Both the position numbers and the translations under genes were made by a program. Positions 56,102-64,000 of a stretch of DNA of 64,000 nucleotides are shown piece by piece (the first letter of the stretch is position 1; each line of letters opens with the position of its first letter). The stretch is from positions 6,572,001 through 6,636,000 of the forward strand of contig NZ_CP107989.1 in assembly GCF_041435015.1 (NCBI RefSeq), in the 5' to 3' direction. This stretch comes from Streptomyces canus (lineage in GTDB: Bacteria > Actinomycetota > Actinomycetes > Streptomycetales > Streptomycetaceae). A model generated the notes under the pieces. It made no database searches. It saw only the letters and a list, made by a program, of their open reading frames with translations, and had not been told where the DNA came from.

Positions 56102-58351
56102 GTGACCAACATCCCCGAGACCGGGCGGACCCCACGGGTCCAGATCCGGCTCGTCGTGATCCAGATCCTCGTCCTCTCCCTCCTCGGCACCCTCGGCGGC
56201 CGCCTCTGGTACCTCCAGATCCGCGAAGGCGACGCGTACGCCAAGGAAGCCTCCGGAAACCACGTCCAGCAGGTCGTCGACCCCGCGGTGCGCGGTTCGA
56301 TCCTGGACGCCCGCGGAGTGCCCCTCGCGGACAACGAGACCCGGCTGGTGGTCTCCGCCTCCCGCACCGACCTGCTGAAGATGAAGGACGACGGCAAGGC
56401 CGTCCTCACCAAACTGGGCAAGGTCCTCGGCATGTCCGCCAAGGACGTCATGCTAAAGGTCCGGCTGTGCGACGCGAAGACGCCCCAGCCGTGTTGGAAC
56501 GGCTCGCCGTACCAGCCGATCCCCATCACCGACGAGGCCACCCCCAAGCAGGCCCTGCAGATCCGCGAGCGCGCCGAGGACTTCCCCGGCATCACCGCCG
56601 AACCCGAGGCCGTGCGGCGCTATGCCGCCCCCGGCAAGTCCAACACCGCCCAGGTCCTCGGGTACCTCTCGCCGGTCACCGACGAGGAGATCACCAAGGC
56701 CCAGGACACCGACTCGCCCTACCTGCGCTCCGACCAGGTCGGCCGCTCGGGCCTGGAGCGCCAGTACGACAAGCAACTGCGCGGCAAGGCAGGCGTCACC
56801 CGCTACGAGGTCGACAACCTCGGCCGCGTCATCGGCGAGGCCGAGGCCGACGCGGCCCAGCCCGGCGCCAACCTCGTCACCAGCATCGACGCCCGCGTCC
56901 AGCGGGTCGCCGAGTACGAACTGAACCAGGCGATGAAGACCGCCCGCCAGCAGTTCGACAAGATCACCGGCGAGAACTACAAGGCCGACTCGGGCGCTGT
57001 CGTCGTGATGGAGGCCAAGACCGGCCGGATCGTGGCGATGGCGTCCGCCCCGACCTACGACCCGAACGTCTGGGTCGGTGGAATCTCCGCCAAGGACTAC
57101 AAGAAGCTCACCGGCAAGGGCTCCGACTACCCGCTGCTCAACAGGGCCATACAGGGTCAGTCCGCACCCGGTTCGACGTTCAAGGTCGTCTCCACGGCCG
57201 CCGCGGTCGAGGCCGGCTACGAGTGGGACGGCGGCTACCCGTGCACCAGCTCGTACTCGGTGGGCGGCCAGGTCTTCAAGAACTTCGAGGGGGAGAGCTT
57301 CGGCCCGATCTCGCTCGGCCGCGCCCTGGAGGTCTCCTGCGACACCGTCTTCTACGGCCTCGCCGACCGGGAGTGGAAGAAGGACGGCGGCATCAACCCC
57401 AAGAAGGGCGAGCCGAAGGACTACTTCTACAAGGCCGCCCACCAGTTCGGTCTCGGCAAGGAGACCGGCATCGACCTCCCCAACGAGGTCACCGGCCGCG
57501 TCCCCGACCGCCAGTGGAAGGAGTCGTACTGGAAGGCCAACAAGGACAGCTGGTGCAAGACCGGTAAGAAGGACGGCAGCTACGTCGAGAAGATCGCGTA
57601 CGAGAACTGCCTCGAAGGCAACAAGATGCGCGAGGGCGACTCCATCAACTACTCCATCGGTCAGGGCGACACCCTCGTCACCCCGATCCAGGAGGCCAGG
57701 ATCTACGGGGCGCTCGCCAACGGCGGCACCATGTACCAGCCGAGCATCGGCAAGGCGATCATCAGCGCCGACGGCAAGACCGTCCAGGAGATCAAGCCCA
57801 AGGCGACCGGGAAGCTTCCGGTCGGCCAGGCCACCCTCAAGGGCATGGACAGCGCCCTGGAGGGCGTCGTCACCCGCGGTACGGCCGCCTGGAAGTTCGG
57901 CGGCTGGCCGCAGGACAAGATCCCGCTGCACGCCAAGACCGGCACCGCCGAGGTCTACGGCAAGCAGACGACGTCCTGGCTGGCCACGTACTCCAAGGAC
58001 TACACGGTCGTCATGACGATCGCCCAGGCCGGAACCGGCTCCGGCGCCTCGGGTGAGGCCGTGCGCAGCATCTACAACGCCATGTACGGCGTCTCGGCCG
58101 ACGGCACCATCAACAAGAAGAACGCGCTGCTGCCCACCCCCGAGAAGAGCCTGCCCAAGGTCCAGACCGACGGGACCATCAAGTCCCCGAAGGTCGCCAA
58201 GGACCCGGCCAAGGACCAGCGGGCGAGCCAGGAGGCCACGCCCGAACCGGACGCGACACAGCAGACGGCGACCGTGAACACGCCGACCAACGGGAACCGT
58301 GACACCCGGAGGCGGCGCCGCAAGAGGGGGAGCCGGAGGATGCTCACATGA
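56102..58351 (+). CDS. mrdA: Penicillin-binding protein 2 (transpeptidase of the rod complex)
   Basis: A 749-residue class B PBP. One N-terminal membrane helix, a dimerisation domain and the transpeptidase domain with S-T-F-K (active Ser in S-A-P-G-S-T-F-K), S-C-D and K-T-G-T-A motifs. It cross-links peptidoglycan outside the membrane. The C-terminus carries a variable Q/T/P-rich tail. The GTG at 56102 follows GGGGGCGG. Its stop overlaps the start of rodA (ATGA), so translation is coupled. Confidence 0.95.
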   Translation: MTNIPETGRTPRVQIRLVVIQILVLSLLGTLGGRLWYLQIREGDAYAKEASGNHVQQVVDPAVRGSILDARGVPLADNETRLVVSASRTDLLKMKDDGKAVLTKLGKVLGMSAKDVMLKVRLCDAKTPQPCWNGSPYQPIPITDEATPKQALQIRERAEDFPGITAEPEAVRRYAAPGKSNTAQVLGYLSPVTDEEITKAQDTDSPYLRSDQVGRSGLERQYDKQLRGKAGVTRYEVDNLGRVIGEAEADAAQPGANLVTSIDARVQRVAEYELNQAMKTARQQFDKITGENYKADSGAVVVMEAKTGRIVAMASAPTYDPNVWVGGISAKDYKKLTGKGSDYPLLNRAIQGQSAPGSTFKVVSTAAAVEAGYEWDGGYPCTSSYSVGGQVFKNFEGESFGPISLGRALEVSCDTVFYGLADREWKKDGGINPKKGEPKDYFYKAAHQFGLGKETGIDLPNEVTGRVPDRQWKESYWKANKDSWCKTGKKDGSYVEKIAYENCLEGNKMREGDSINYSIGQGDTLVTPIQEARIYGALANGGTMYQPSIGKAIISADGKTVQEIKPKATGKLPVGQATLKGMDSALEGVVTRGTAAWKFGGWPQDKIPLHAKTGTAEVYGKQTTSWLATYSKDYTVVMTIAQAGTGSGASGEAVRSIYNAMYGVSADGTINKKNALLPTPEKSLPKVQTDGTIKSPKVAKDPAKDQRASQEATPEPDATQQTATVNTPTNGNRDTRRRRRKRGSRRMLT

Positions 58352-59547
58352 CCGGGGCGAACAGCTTCCAGGTCTCCGGGTACGGCCCCGCGCGCGCGGG
58401 CTGGACCCGGCTGCTGGCCCGCGACTCGCTCGCCCGCCGGCTGGACTGGCCGATACTGTTCTCGGCCCTCGCCTTGTCCATGATCGGCTCGATCCTGGTC
58501 TTCTCGGCGACCCGCAACCGCACCGAGATCAACCAGGGCGACCCCTACTACTTCCTGATCCGCCACCTCATGAACACCGGCATCGGGTTCGCCCTGATGA
58601 TCGGCACGGTGTGGGTCGGCCACCGCACCCTGCGCACCGCCGTGCCCCTGCTGTACGGCGCCTCGCTCTTCCTGATCCTGCTGGTCCTCACCCCGCTGGG
58701 CTCCACGGTCAACGGCGCCCACTCCTGGATCGTGATCGGCGGCGGTTTCTCTCTCCAGCCCTCGGAGTTCGTGAAGATCACGATCATCCTGGGCATGGCG
58801 ATGCTCCTCGCGGCCCGGGTCGACGCGGGCGACAAGCCCTACCCCGACCACCGCACCGTGCTCCAGGCCCTGGGCCTCGCCGCCGTACCGATGCTCATCG
58901 TGATGCTCATGCCCGACCTCGGGTCGGTCATGGTCATGGTCATCATCGTGCTCGGGCTGCTGCTCGCCTCCGGCGCCTCCAACCGATGGGTCTTCGGGCT
59001 GCTCGGCGCGGGCGCCGCCGGCGCGATCGCGGTCTGGCAGCTGCACATCCTGGACGAGTACCAGATCGCCCGCTTCGCCGCCTTCGCCAACCCGAGCCTC
59101 GACCCGGCGGGCGTCGGCTACAACACCAACCAGGCGCGGATCGCCATCGGTTCGGGAGGTCTGACGGGCGCGGGCCTGTTCCACGGTTCGCAGACCACCG
59201 GCCAGTTCGTGCCGGAGCAGCAGACCGACTTCGTCTTCACCGTCGCCGGCGAGGAGCTGGGCTTCGTCGGCGCGGGCCTGATCATCGTCCTGCTCGGGGT
59301 CGTCCTGTGGCGGGCCTGCCGGATCGCCCGCGAGACGACCGAGCTGTACGGCACGATCGTGGCCGCCGGAATCGTGGCGTGGTTCGCCTTCCAGTCCTTC
59401 GAGAACATCGGCATGACCCTCGGGATCATGCCGGTCACCGGTCTGCCCCTGCCGTTCGTGTCGTACGGAGGATCGTCGATGTTCGCCACATGGGTCGCGG
59501 TGGGGCTGCTTCAGTCGATCAGAGTGCAGCGACCGATGTCGGCCTAG
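58348..59547 (+). CDS. rodA: SEDS glycosyltransferase RodA (Sfr)
   Basis: A 399-residue membrane protein with about ten helices; it polymerises peptidoglycan glycan strands together with PBP2. Conserved parts are G-G-G-F-S-L-Q-P-S-E-F, N-P-x-L-D-P and T-D-F-V-F-T-V-A-G-E-E. The start is coupled to the PBP2 stop. It is the last gene of the mre block. No terminator was seen. Confidence 0.95.
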   Translation: MTGANSFQVSGYGPARAGWTRLLARDSLARRLDWPILFSALALSMIGSILVFSATRNRTEINQGDPYYFLIRHLMNTGIGFALMIGTVWVGHRTLRTAVPLLYGASLFLILLVLTPLGSTVNGAHSWIVIGGGFSLQPSEFVKITIILGMAMLLAARVDAGDKPYPDHRTVLQALGLAAVPMLIVMLMPDLGSVMVMVIIVLGLLLASGASNRWVFGLLGAGAAGAIAVWQLHILDEYQIARFAAFANPSLDPAGVGYNTNQARIAIGSGGLTGAGLFHGSQTTGQFVPEQQTDFVFTVAGEELGFVGAGLIIVLLGVVLWRACRIARETTELYGTIVAAGIVAWFAFQSFENIGMTLGIMPVTGLPLPFVSYGGSSMFATWVAVGLLQSIRVQRPMSA

Positions 59548-59599
59548 GCCGGGTCGGCCGGGTGGCGGCGGCCCTCTGCCGCAACCGCCCGCTGACCAC

Positions 59600-59605
59600 T
59601 AGATT
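59600..59605 (+). promoter_or_regulatory. Putative -10 of leaderless CYTH-CHAD transcript
   Basis: TAGATT followed by exactly six bases and the ATG at 59612, with no Shine-Dalgarno. Confidence 0.45.
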
Positions 59606-59611
59606 TGACTC

Positions 59612-61111
59612 ATGGCGGACACAAAGCGGGAGATCGAGCGGAAGTACGAGTCCGACAACAGCGGCCTGCCCGATCTGACCGGAGTCGCCGGAGTCGAGGC
59701 CGTCGTCGACAAGGGCGTCGCGCGTCTGGACGCCACCTACTACGACACGGCCGACGAACGCCTCGTGGCGTCCTCGATCACCCTGCGCCGCCGCACGGGC
59801 GGAGCGGACGCGGGCTGGCACCTGAAGCTGCCCGTGTCCGAGGGCGTGCGCGACGAGATCCGGGCCCCGCTCTCCGACACCCTCCCCGACGAACTCGCCG
59901 CCCTGGTCCGCTCCCGGGTCAGAAACGTCGAGCTGCTGCCCGTGGTCCGGCTGCGCTCGGACCGTGACGTGCGCCACCTCCTGGACGCGCAGGGGCGCCT
60001 GCTCGCCGAGGTCAGCGTGGACGCCGTGCACGCCGAGCGGCTCAGCGGCGGCGTCGGCGACGCCCAGTGGACCGAGATCGAGGTGGAGCTCGCCGACGGC
60101 GGCGACCCGGCCTTCCTCGACAAGGTCGAGAAGCGGCTGCGCAAGGCGGACGTACGGCCGTCCGCTTCGTCCTCGAAGCTGGCCCGGGCCCTCGCGGAGA
60201 CGGCCCCCAAGAAGAAGAGCCCCGGCACAGCGGATCCGGTGACCGCCGGCGACCACATCCTCGCCTACGTCCGCGCCCAGCGGGACGCGATCCTCGAACT
60301 CGACCCGGCCGTCCGCCAGGACGCCGAGGACGCCGTGCACAGCATGCGCGTCGCCACCCGCCGGATGCGCAGCACCTTCAAGTCGTACGGCACCGTCCTC
60401 GACCGGGACGTCACCGACCCGATCGGCGACGAGCTGAAGTGGCTGGCCGGCGAACTGGGCGTGGAGCGGGACCGCGAGGTGCTGTCCGAGCGCCTGACCG
60501 CGGCTCTCGACGAGGTGCCGCGGACGCTGCTCTACGGGCCGATCGCCTCGCGACTGAGCACATGGGCCGGCGACCGCCCCGGCGGGGCGAGCGCCCGGCT
60601 GATCGGCGTCCTGGACTCCCGTCGCTACCTCACCCTGCTCGACACCCTGGACGCGGTGATCGCCGACCCGCCACTGCTGAAGGCGGCCGGGAAGAAGCCC
60701 CACAAGGTGATCGCCAAGGCCGTGCGCAAGGACTTCCGGAAGGTTGCCGGCCTCGTCGGGCAGGCGCTGGAGCGGGAGCCCGGAACCGACCGGGACATCG
60801 CGATCCACGAGGCCCGCAAGAAGACCAAACGCACCCGCTACGCGGCCGAAGCGGCCCGCCCGGTTCTCGGCAAACCGGCCAAGACCATGGTCAAGTCCAT
60901 GAAGTCGCTCCAGAACCTGCTGGGGGAGCACCAGGACAGCGTGATGGCCCGGCAGACCCTGCGCGAGCTGTCCTCGGTCGCCCACGCGGCGGGGGAGAAC
61001 GCCTTCACCTACGGGCTGCTCCACGGGCGTGAGGAACAGCGGGCGACGGCCGTGGAGGCCGAACTGCCCGGCTTCTGGGACGGCATCAGGGGCGAGGCGG
61101 ACGCCCTCTGA
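59612..61111 (+). CDS. CYTH-CHAD domain protein (polyphosphate-related)
   Basis: A 499-residue protein. The CYTH domain (residues ~1-200) opens with E-I-E-R-K-Y and holds T-L-R-R-R and the basic tunnel residues; it hydrolyses or binds triphosphates. The CHAD domain (~residues 210-490) has A-V-H-S-M-R-V-A-T-R-R and E-A-R-K-K-T-K-R-T-R-Y; CHAD domains bind polyphosphate. No polyphosphate gene is adjacent. Start is leaderless. Confidence 0.92.
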   Translation: MADTKREIERKYESDNSGLPDLTGVAGVEAVVDKGVARLDATYYDTADERLVASSITLRRRTGGADAGWHLKLPVSEGVRDEIRAPLSDTLPDELAALVRSRVRNVELLPVVRLRSDRDVRHLLDAQGRLLAEVSVDAVHAERLSGGVGDAQWTEIEVELADGGDPAFLDKVEKRLRKADVRPSASSSKLARALAETAPKKKSPGTADPVTAGDHILAYVRAQRDAILELDPAVRQDAEDAVHSMRVATRRMRSTFKSYGTVLDRDVTDPIGDELKWLAGELGVERDREVLSERLTAALDEVPRTLLYGPIASRLSTWAGDRPGGASARLIGVLDSRRYLTLLDTLDAVIADPPLLKAAGKKPHKVIAKAVRKDFRKVAGLVGQALEREPGTDRDIAIHEARKKTKRTRYAAEAARPVLGKPAKTMVKSMKSLQNLLGEHQDSVMARQTLRELSSVAHAAGENAFTYGLLHGREEQRATAVEAELPGFWDGIRGEADAL

Positions 61112-61200
61112 CCTTCCGGGCGTACGGGGGGTGGTCGCGGCCGCGTTACGCTAGATGGTCACCCCTGTCAGTTCAGCCAAGCCCACCGAAGGTTCGCGAG

Positions 61201-63180
61201 ATGCCTGCCGAAGTCGCTGCGGCCGCAGAGTCTGTGTTTCCGCAGCTCGAAGCTCTGCTCCCGCATGTGCAGAAGCCGATCCAATATGTCGGCGGAGAGC
61301 TCAACTCCACCGTCAAGCCGTGGGAGTCCTGTGACGTCCGCTGGGCACTGATGTACCCGGACGCGTACGAGGTCGGTCTGCCCAACCAGGGCGTCATGAT
61401 CCTCTACGAGGTCCTGAACGAGCAGGAGGGCGTCCTCGCCGAGCGCACCTACAGCGTGTGGCCGGACCTCGAGGCGCTGATGCGGGAGCACCACGTCCCG
61501 CAGTTCACGGTGGACAGTCACCGGCCCGTGGGCGCCTTCGACGTGTTCGGCCTGTCCTTCTCCACGGAGCTGGGCTACACCAACATGCTGACCGCGCTGG
61601 ACCTGGCGGGCATCCCGCTGGAGTCCAAGGACCGTACGCTCGACGACCCGATCGTCCTGGCCGGCGGCCATGCGGCCTTCAACCCCGAGCCGATCGCGGA
61701 CTTCATCGACGCGGCGATCATCGGCGACGGCGAGCAGGCCGTGCTCGACATGACGAAGATCATCCGTGAGTGGAAGGCGGAGGGCCGGCCGGGCGGCCGC
61801 GAGGAGGTCCTCTTCCGCCTCGCGAAGACGGGCTCGGTGTACATCCCCGCGTTCTACGACGTCGAGTACCTCCCGGACGGCCGTATCGCCCGCGTCGTAC
61901 CGAACAAGTCGGGCGTCCCGTGGCGCGTGTCGAAGCACACCGTCATGGACCTGGACGAGTGGCCGTACCCCAAGCAGCCCCTCGTCCCCCTCGCGGAGAC
62001 GGTCCACGAACGCATGTCGGTCGAGATCTTCCGCGGCTGCACCCGCGGCTGCCGCTTCTGCCAGGCGGGCATGATCACCCGCCCGGTCCGCGAGCGCTCG
62101 ATCACGGGCATCGGCGACATGGTGGAGAAGGGCCTGAAGGCGACGGGCTTCGAGGAGGTGGGTCTTCTCTCGCTCTCGTCTGCGGACCACTCGGAGATCG
62201 GCGACATCGCGAAGGGCCTGGCGGACCGGTACGAGGAGGACAAGATCGGCCTGTCCCTCCCCTCCACCCGCGTCGACGCCTTCAACGTGGACCTGGCGAA
62301 CGAACTGACGCGCAACGGCCGCCGCTCGGGCCTGACCTTCGCCCCCGAGGGCGGCTCCGAGCGCATGCGCAAGGTCATCAACAAGATGGTCTCGGAAGAG
62401 GACTTGATCCGGACGGTCTCCACGGCGTACGGCAACGGCTGGCGCCAGGTGAAGCTGTACTTCATGTGCGGCCTGCCGACGGAGACCGACGAGGACGTCC
62501 TCCAGATCGCGGACATGGCGACGAAGGTGATCGCCGAGGGCCGCAAGGTCTCCGGCCAGAACGACATCCGCTGCACGGTCTCGATCGGCGGCTTCGTCCC
62601 CAAGCCCCACACGCCCTTCCAGTGGGCCCCGCAGCTCTCGGCGGAGGAGACCGACGCCCGCCTGGCGAAGCTCCGCGACAAGATCCGCGGCGACAAGAAG
62701 TACGGCCGCTCGATCGGCTTCCGCTACCACGACGGCAAGCCCGGCATCGTGGAAGGCCTGCTGTCGAGGGGCGACAGGCGGATCGGCGCCGTGATCCGCG
62801 CCGTCTACGAGGACGGCGGCCGCTTCGACGGCTGGCGCGAGCACTTCTCCTACGACCGCTGGATGGCCTGCGCCGACAAGACGCTGCCCGCCTTCGGCGT
62901 GGACGTCGACTGGTACACGACCCGCGAGAAGACGTACGAGGAAGTCCTCCCCTGGGACCACCTCGACTCCGGCCTCGACAAGGACTGGCTCTGGGAGGAC
63001 TGGCAGGACGCCCTCGACGAGACGGAGGTCGAGGACTGCCGGTGGACGCCTTGCTTCGACTGCGGGGTGTGTCCGCAGATGGACACGCACATTCAAATCG
63101 GCCCGACCGGCAAGAAGTTGCTGCCTCTGACGGTCAAGAACGGCGGGCCGACGCCCGCCGCGAGTGGTCACGCGCACTGA
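61201..63180 (+). CDS. B12-binding radical SAM protein (TIGR03960 type)
   Basis: A 659-residue protein. The N-terminal half resembles a cobalamin-binding fold; the radical SAM motif is C-T-R-G-C-R-F-C near residue 280, which binds the iron-sulfur cluster. Four further cysteines lie close to the C-terminus (C-F-D-C-G-V-C). The enzyme probably modifies a macromolecule or tRNA, but the substrate is unknown. The ATG at 61201 gives the family start M-P-A-E. In many actinobacteria a TIGR03936 gene follows directly; here none is next, only the secreted peptide. Confidence 0.9.
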   Translation: MPAEVAAAAESVFPQLEALLPHVQKPIQYVGGELNSTVKPWESCDVRWALMYPDAYEVGLPNQGVMILYEVLNEQEGVLAERTYSVWPDLEALMREHHVPQFTVDSHRPVGAFDVFGLSFSTELGYTNMLTALDLAGIPLESKDRTLDDPIVLAGGHAAFNPEPIADFIDAAIIGDGEQAVLDMTKIIREWKAEGRPGGREEVLFRLAKTGSVYIPAFYDVEYLPDGRIARVVPNKSGVPWRVSKHTVMDLDEWPYPKQPLVPLAETVHERMSVEIFRGCTRGCRFCQAGMITRPVRERSITGIGDMVEKGLKATGFEEVGLLSLSSADHSEIGDIAKGLADRYEEDKIGLSLPSTRVDAFNVDLANELTRNGRRSGLTFAPEGGSERMRKVINKMVSEEDLIRTVSTAYGNGWRQVKLYFMCGLPTETDEDVLQIADMATKVIAEGRKVSGQNDIRCTVSIGGFVPKPHTPFQWAPQLSAEETDARLAKLRDKIRGDKKYGRSIGFRYHDGKPGIVEGLLSRGDRRIGAVIRAVYEDGGRFDGWREHFSYDRWMACADKTLPAFGVDVDWYTTREKTYEEVLPWDHLDSGLDKDWLWEDWQDALDETEVEDCRWTPCFDCGVCPQMDTHIQIGPTGKKLLPLTVKNGGPTPAASGHAH

Positions 63181-63204
63181 TTGAGTGAGGCATTCGGCTG
63201 GTCG

Positions 63205-63253
63205 GCAGGGCGGTCGGGAAGAGGGATGGTGTCCCTGTTCCCGACCGCCCTGC
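63205..63253. terminator. Terminator after the radical SAM gene
   Basis: Perfect 16-bp outer arms (63205-63220, 63238-63253) plus an inner 5-bp stem. Effective for both converging genes. Confidence 0.85.
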
Positions 63254-63324
63254 GTTGGACGGGTTTCACATGTGAGGTTGTGTGGTGGTGCGGCTGACGG
63301 CCAGGAACTGCCGTCGCCTGTCCG

Positions 63325-63561
63325 TCAGTTGCAGAAGTTGAGGATGGGCAGAAGGCCGTTGCCGCACTGGAAGTCCTCGCCGTCGCCACCGTGGCCGCCG
63401 GCCGGGGCGGCCTTGGTGACGACGTGCGTGGCGGGCGTCGCGGCCACGGCGGAGGTGGCAGTTGCCACCCCCGCCGCACAAGCGATGCCCACGGCGACGC
63501 TCACCGCGAATACGCGCGGAATGCGGGAAACGGCCTTCTTGGAGAGAGGTGTTGTGTTCAT
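63325..63561 (-). CDS. Small secreted peptide with a C-terminal cysteine loop
   Basis: A 78-residue precursor. The signal peptide ends near A-T-S-A-V-A-A, leaving a mature peptide of ~37 residues with a glycine/histidine tract (A-G-G-H-G-G-D-G) and the end Q-C-G-N-G-L-L-P-I-L-N-F-C-N, whose two cysteines can form a loop. It is chaplin-like only in the C-G-N start and size, so I do not call it one. The ATG at 63561 follows GAGAG. It lies between the radical SAM gene and a TerD gene on the same strand. Confidence 0.75.
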   Translation of the reverse strand: MNTTPLSKKAVSRIPRVFAVSVAVGIACAAGVATATSAVAATPATHVVTKAAPAGGHGGDGEDFQCGNGLLPILNFCN

Positions 63562-63638
63562 GAACTCACCATGCACACCGCCGCGACCAGTTGCTCGCCG
63601 AGCGCATCTGAGTGGGTGAGCCACCACCCCGGGGTCCG

Positions 63639-64000
63639 CTACTTGCTCGCGGCGAAGCGCATGAGGGCCAGTTCGTCGCCCTGCTTGATCTTGCCGGTGG
63701 TGTTGATGACTTCGAGCTTCCAGGCGTTGCCGACGCGGACGGCCTTGGCGACCGCGCAGCCGTTGTCCGTGGTGAGCATGCTCGGCCAGATGTCGGCGAC
63801 CTGCTGGGAGCTGCCGCCGCTGGCGTCGTAGACCTTGAAGCTGATGTTGCGGGCCTTCTGGAAGGAACTGCCCTTCTTGTAGGCGGCGGCGACGAAGACG
63901 ATCGAGGTGATGTGAGGCGGGAGCTTCGCGAACTCGACGGTGACCGTCTCGTCGTCGCCGTCCCCGTGGCCGGTCTGGTTGTCGCCGCTGTGCAGCAGGG
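63639..64000 (-). CDS. TerD-family stress protein (5' partial)
   Basis: The C-terminal ~120 residues of a TerD protein run to the right edge. H-S-G-D-N-Q-T-G-H-G-D-G-D-D-E is the calcium-binding loop of the family, followed by I-V-F-V-A-A-A-Y and the end A-L-M-R-F-A-A-S-K. These proteins bind Ca2+ and respond to tellurite or envelope stress. Its start lies outside the window. Because the frame has no start inside the window it is easily missed. Confidence 0.88.
   Translation of the reverse strand, partial: LLHSGDNQTGHGDGDDETVTVEFAKLPPHITSIVFVAAAYKKGSSFQKARNISFKVYDASGGSSQQVADIWPSMLTTDNGCAVAKAVRVGNAWKLEVINTTGKIKQGDELALMRFAASK

Overview
This window is a high-GC chromosomal segment from a Streptomyces. 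The evidence is the very high third-position G+C, the many GTG starts, the mycothiol-type DsbA enzyme, twin ClpP genes followed by clpX, and the block valS-folC-DUF4233-ndk-mreBCD-pbp2-rodA, an order I recall from Streptomyces core chromosomes. No plasmid, phage or biosynthetic cluster is visible. The only mobile DNA is one lone tnpB element.

Layout. 1-5600: end of a flavin-binding oxidoreductase, a Nudix hydrolase, a Tat-exported metallophosphoesterase, a secreted serine hydrolase and a glycosyltransferase. 5683-10554: a nuclease-fold protein, aminopeptidase N, a DsbA-like nitroreductase and a small zinc-ribbon protein. 10680-11500: a striking noncoding tandem array with ~35-nt units and a 136-nt higher-order period. 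11495-16192: a divergent sugar module with two FGGY kinases, a 2-hydroxyacid dehydrogenase and a histidine phosphatase. 16205-18430: a DUF574 methyltransferase and an amino-acid permease. 18543-24780: an organosulfur operon (SsuA-like binding protein, permease, ATPase, FMN monooxygenase, TauD-like dioxygenase) with a cysteine-rich leader peptide just upstream and a ROK regulator above it.

25202-33663: bioY, a BBE-type flavoprotein with a large palindrome at its start, an LPXTG surface protein divergent from a transmembrane Ser/Thr kinase, a lone tnpB whose right end abuts the kinase stop codon, and a second permease. 33868-40838: rpiB, nei, eis, a PP2C phosphatase, an HD protein, an acyltransferase and two small membrane proteins. 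40902-41903: tRNA-Gly(TCC) and tRNA-Pro(TGG) around an apparently empty 850-nt gap.

42099-59547 is housekeeping: trigger factor and the Clp protease (protein folding and turnover), valyl-tRNA synthetase, folate polyglutamylation, nucleoside diphosphate kinase, and the complete MreBCD-PBP2-RodA machinery, which in Streptomyces mainly builds the spore wall. 59612-64000: a CYTH-CHAD protein, a B12-binding radical SAM protein, a small secreted peptide and the C-terminal part of a TerD protein.

Strong perfect-stem terminators separate most units. At least seven genes have a -10-like hexamer exactly 6 nt before the start codon and no Shine-Dalgarno, the signature of leaderless mRNAs. The most interesting features are the tandem array, the cysteine leader of the sulfur operon, the lone tnpB with its predicted guide-RNA end, and the orphan TetR-type palindrome.
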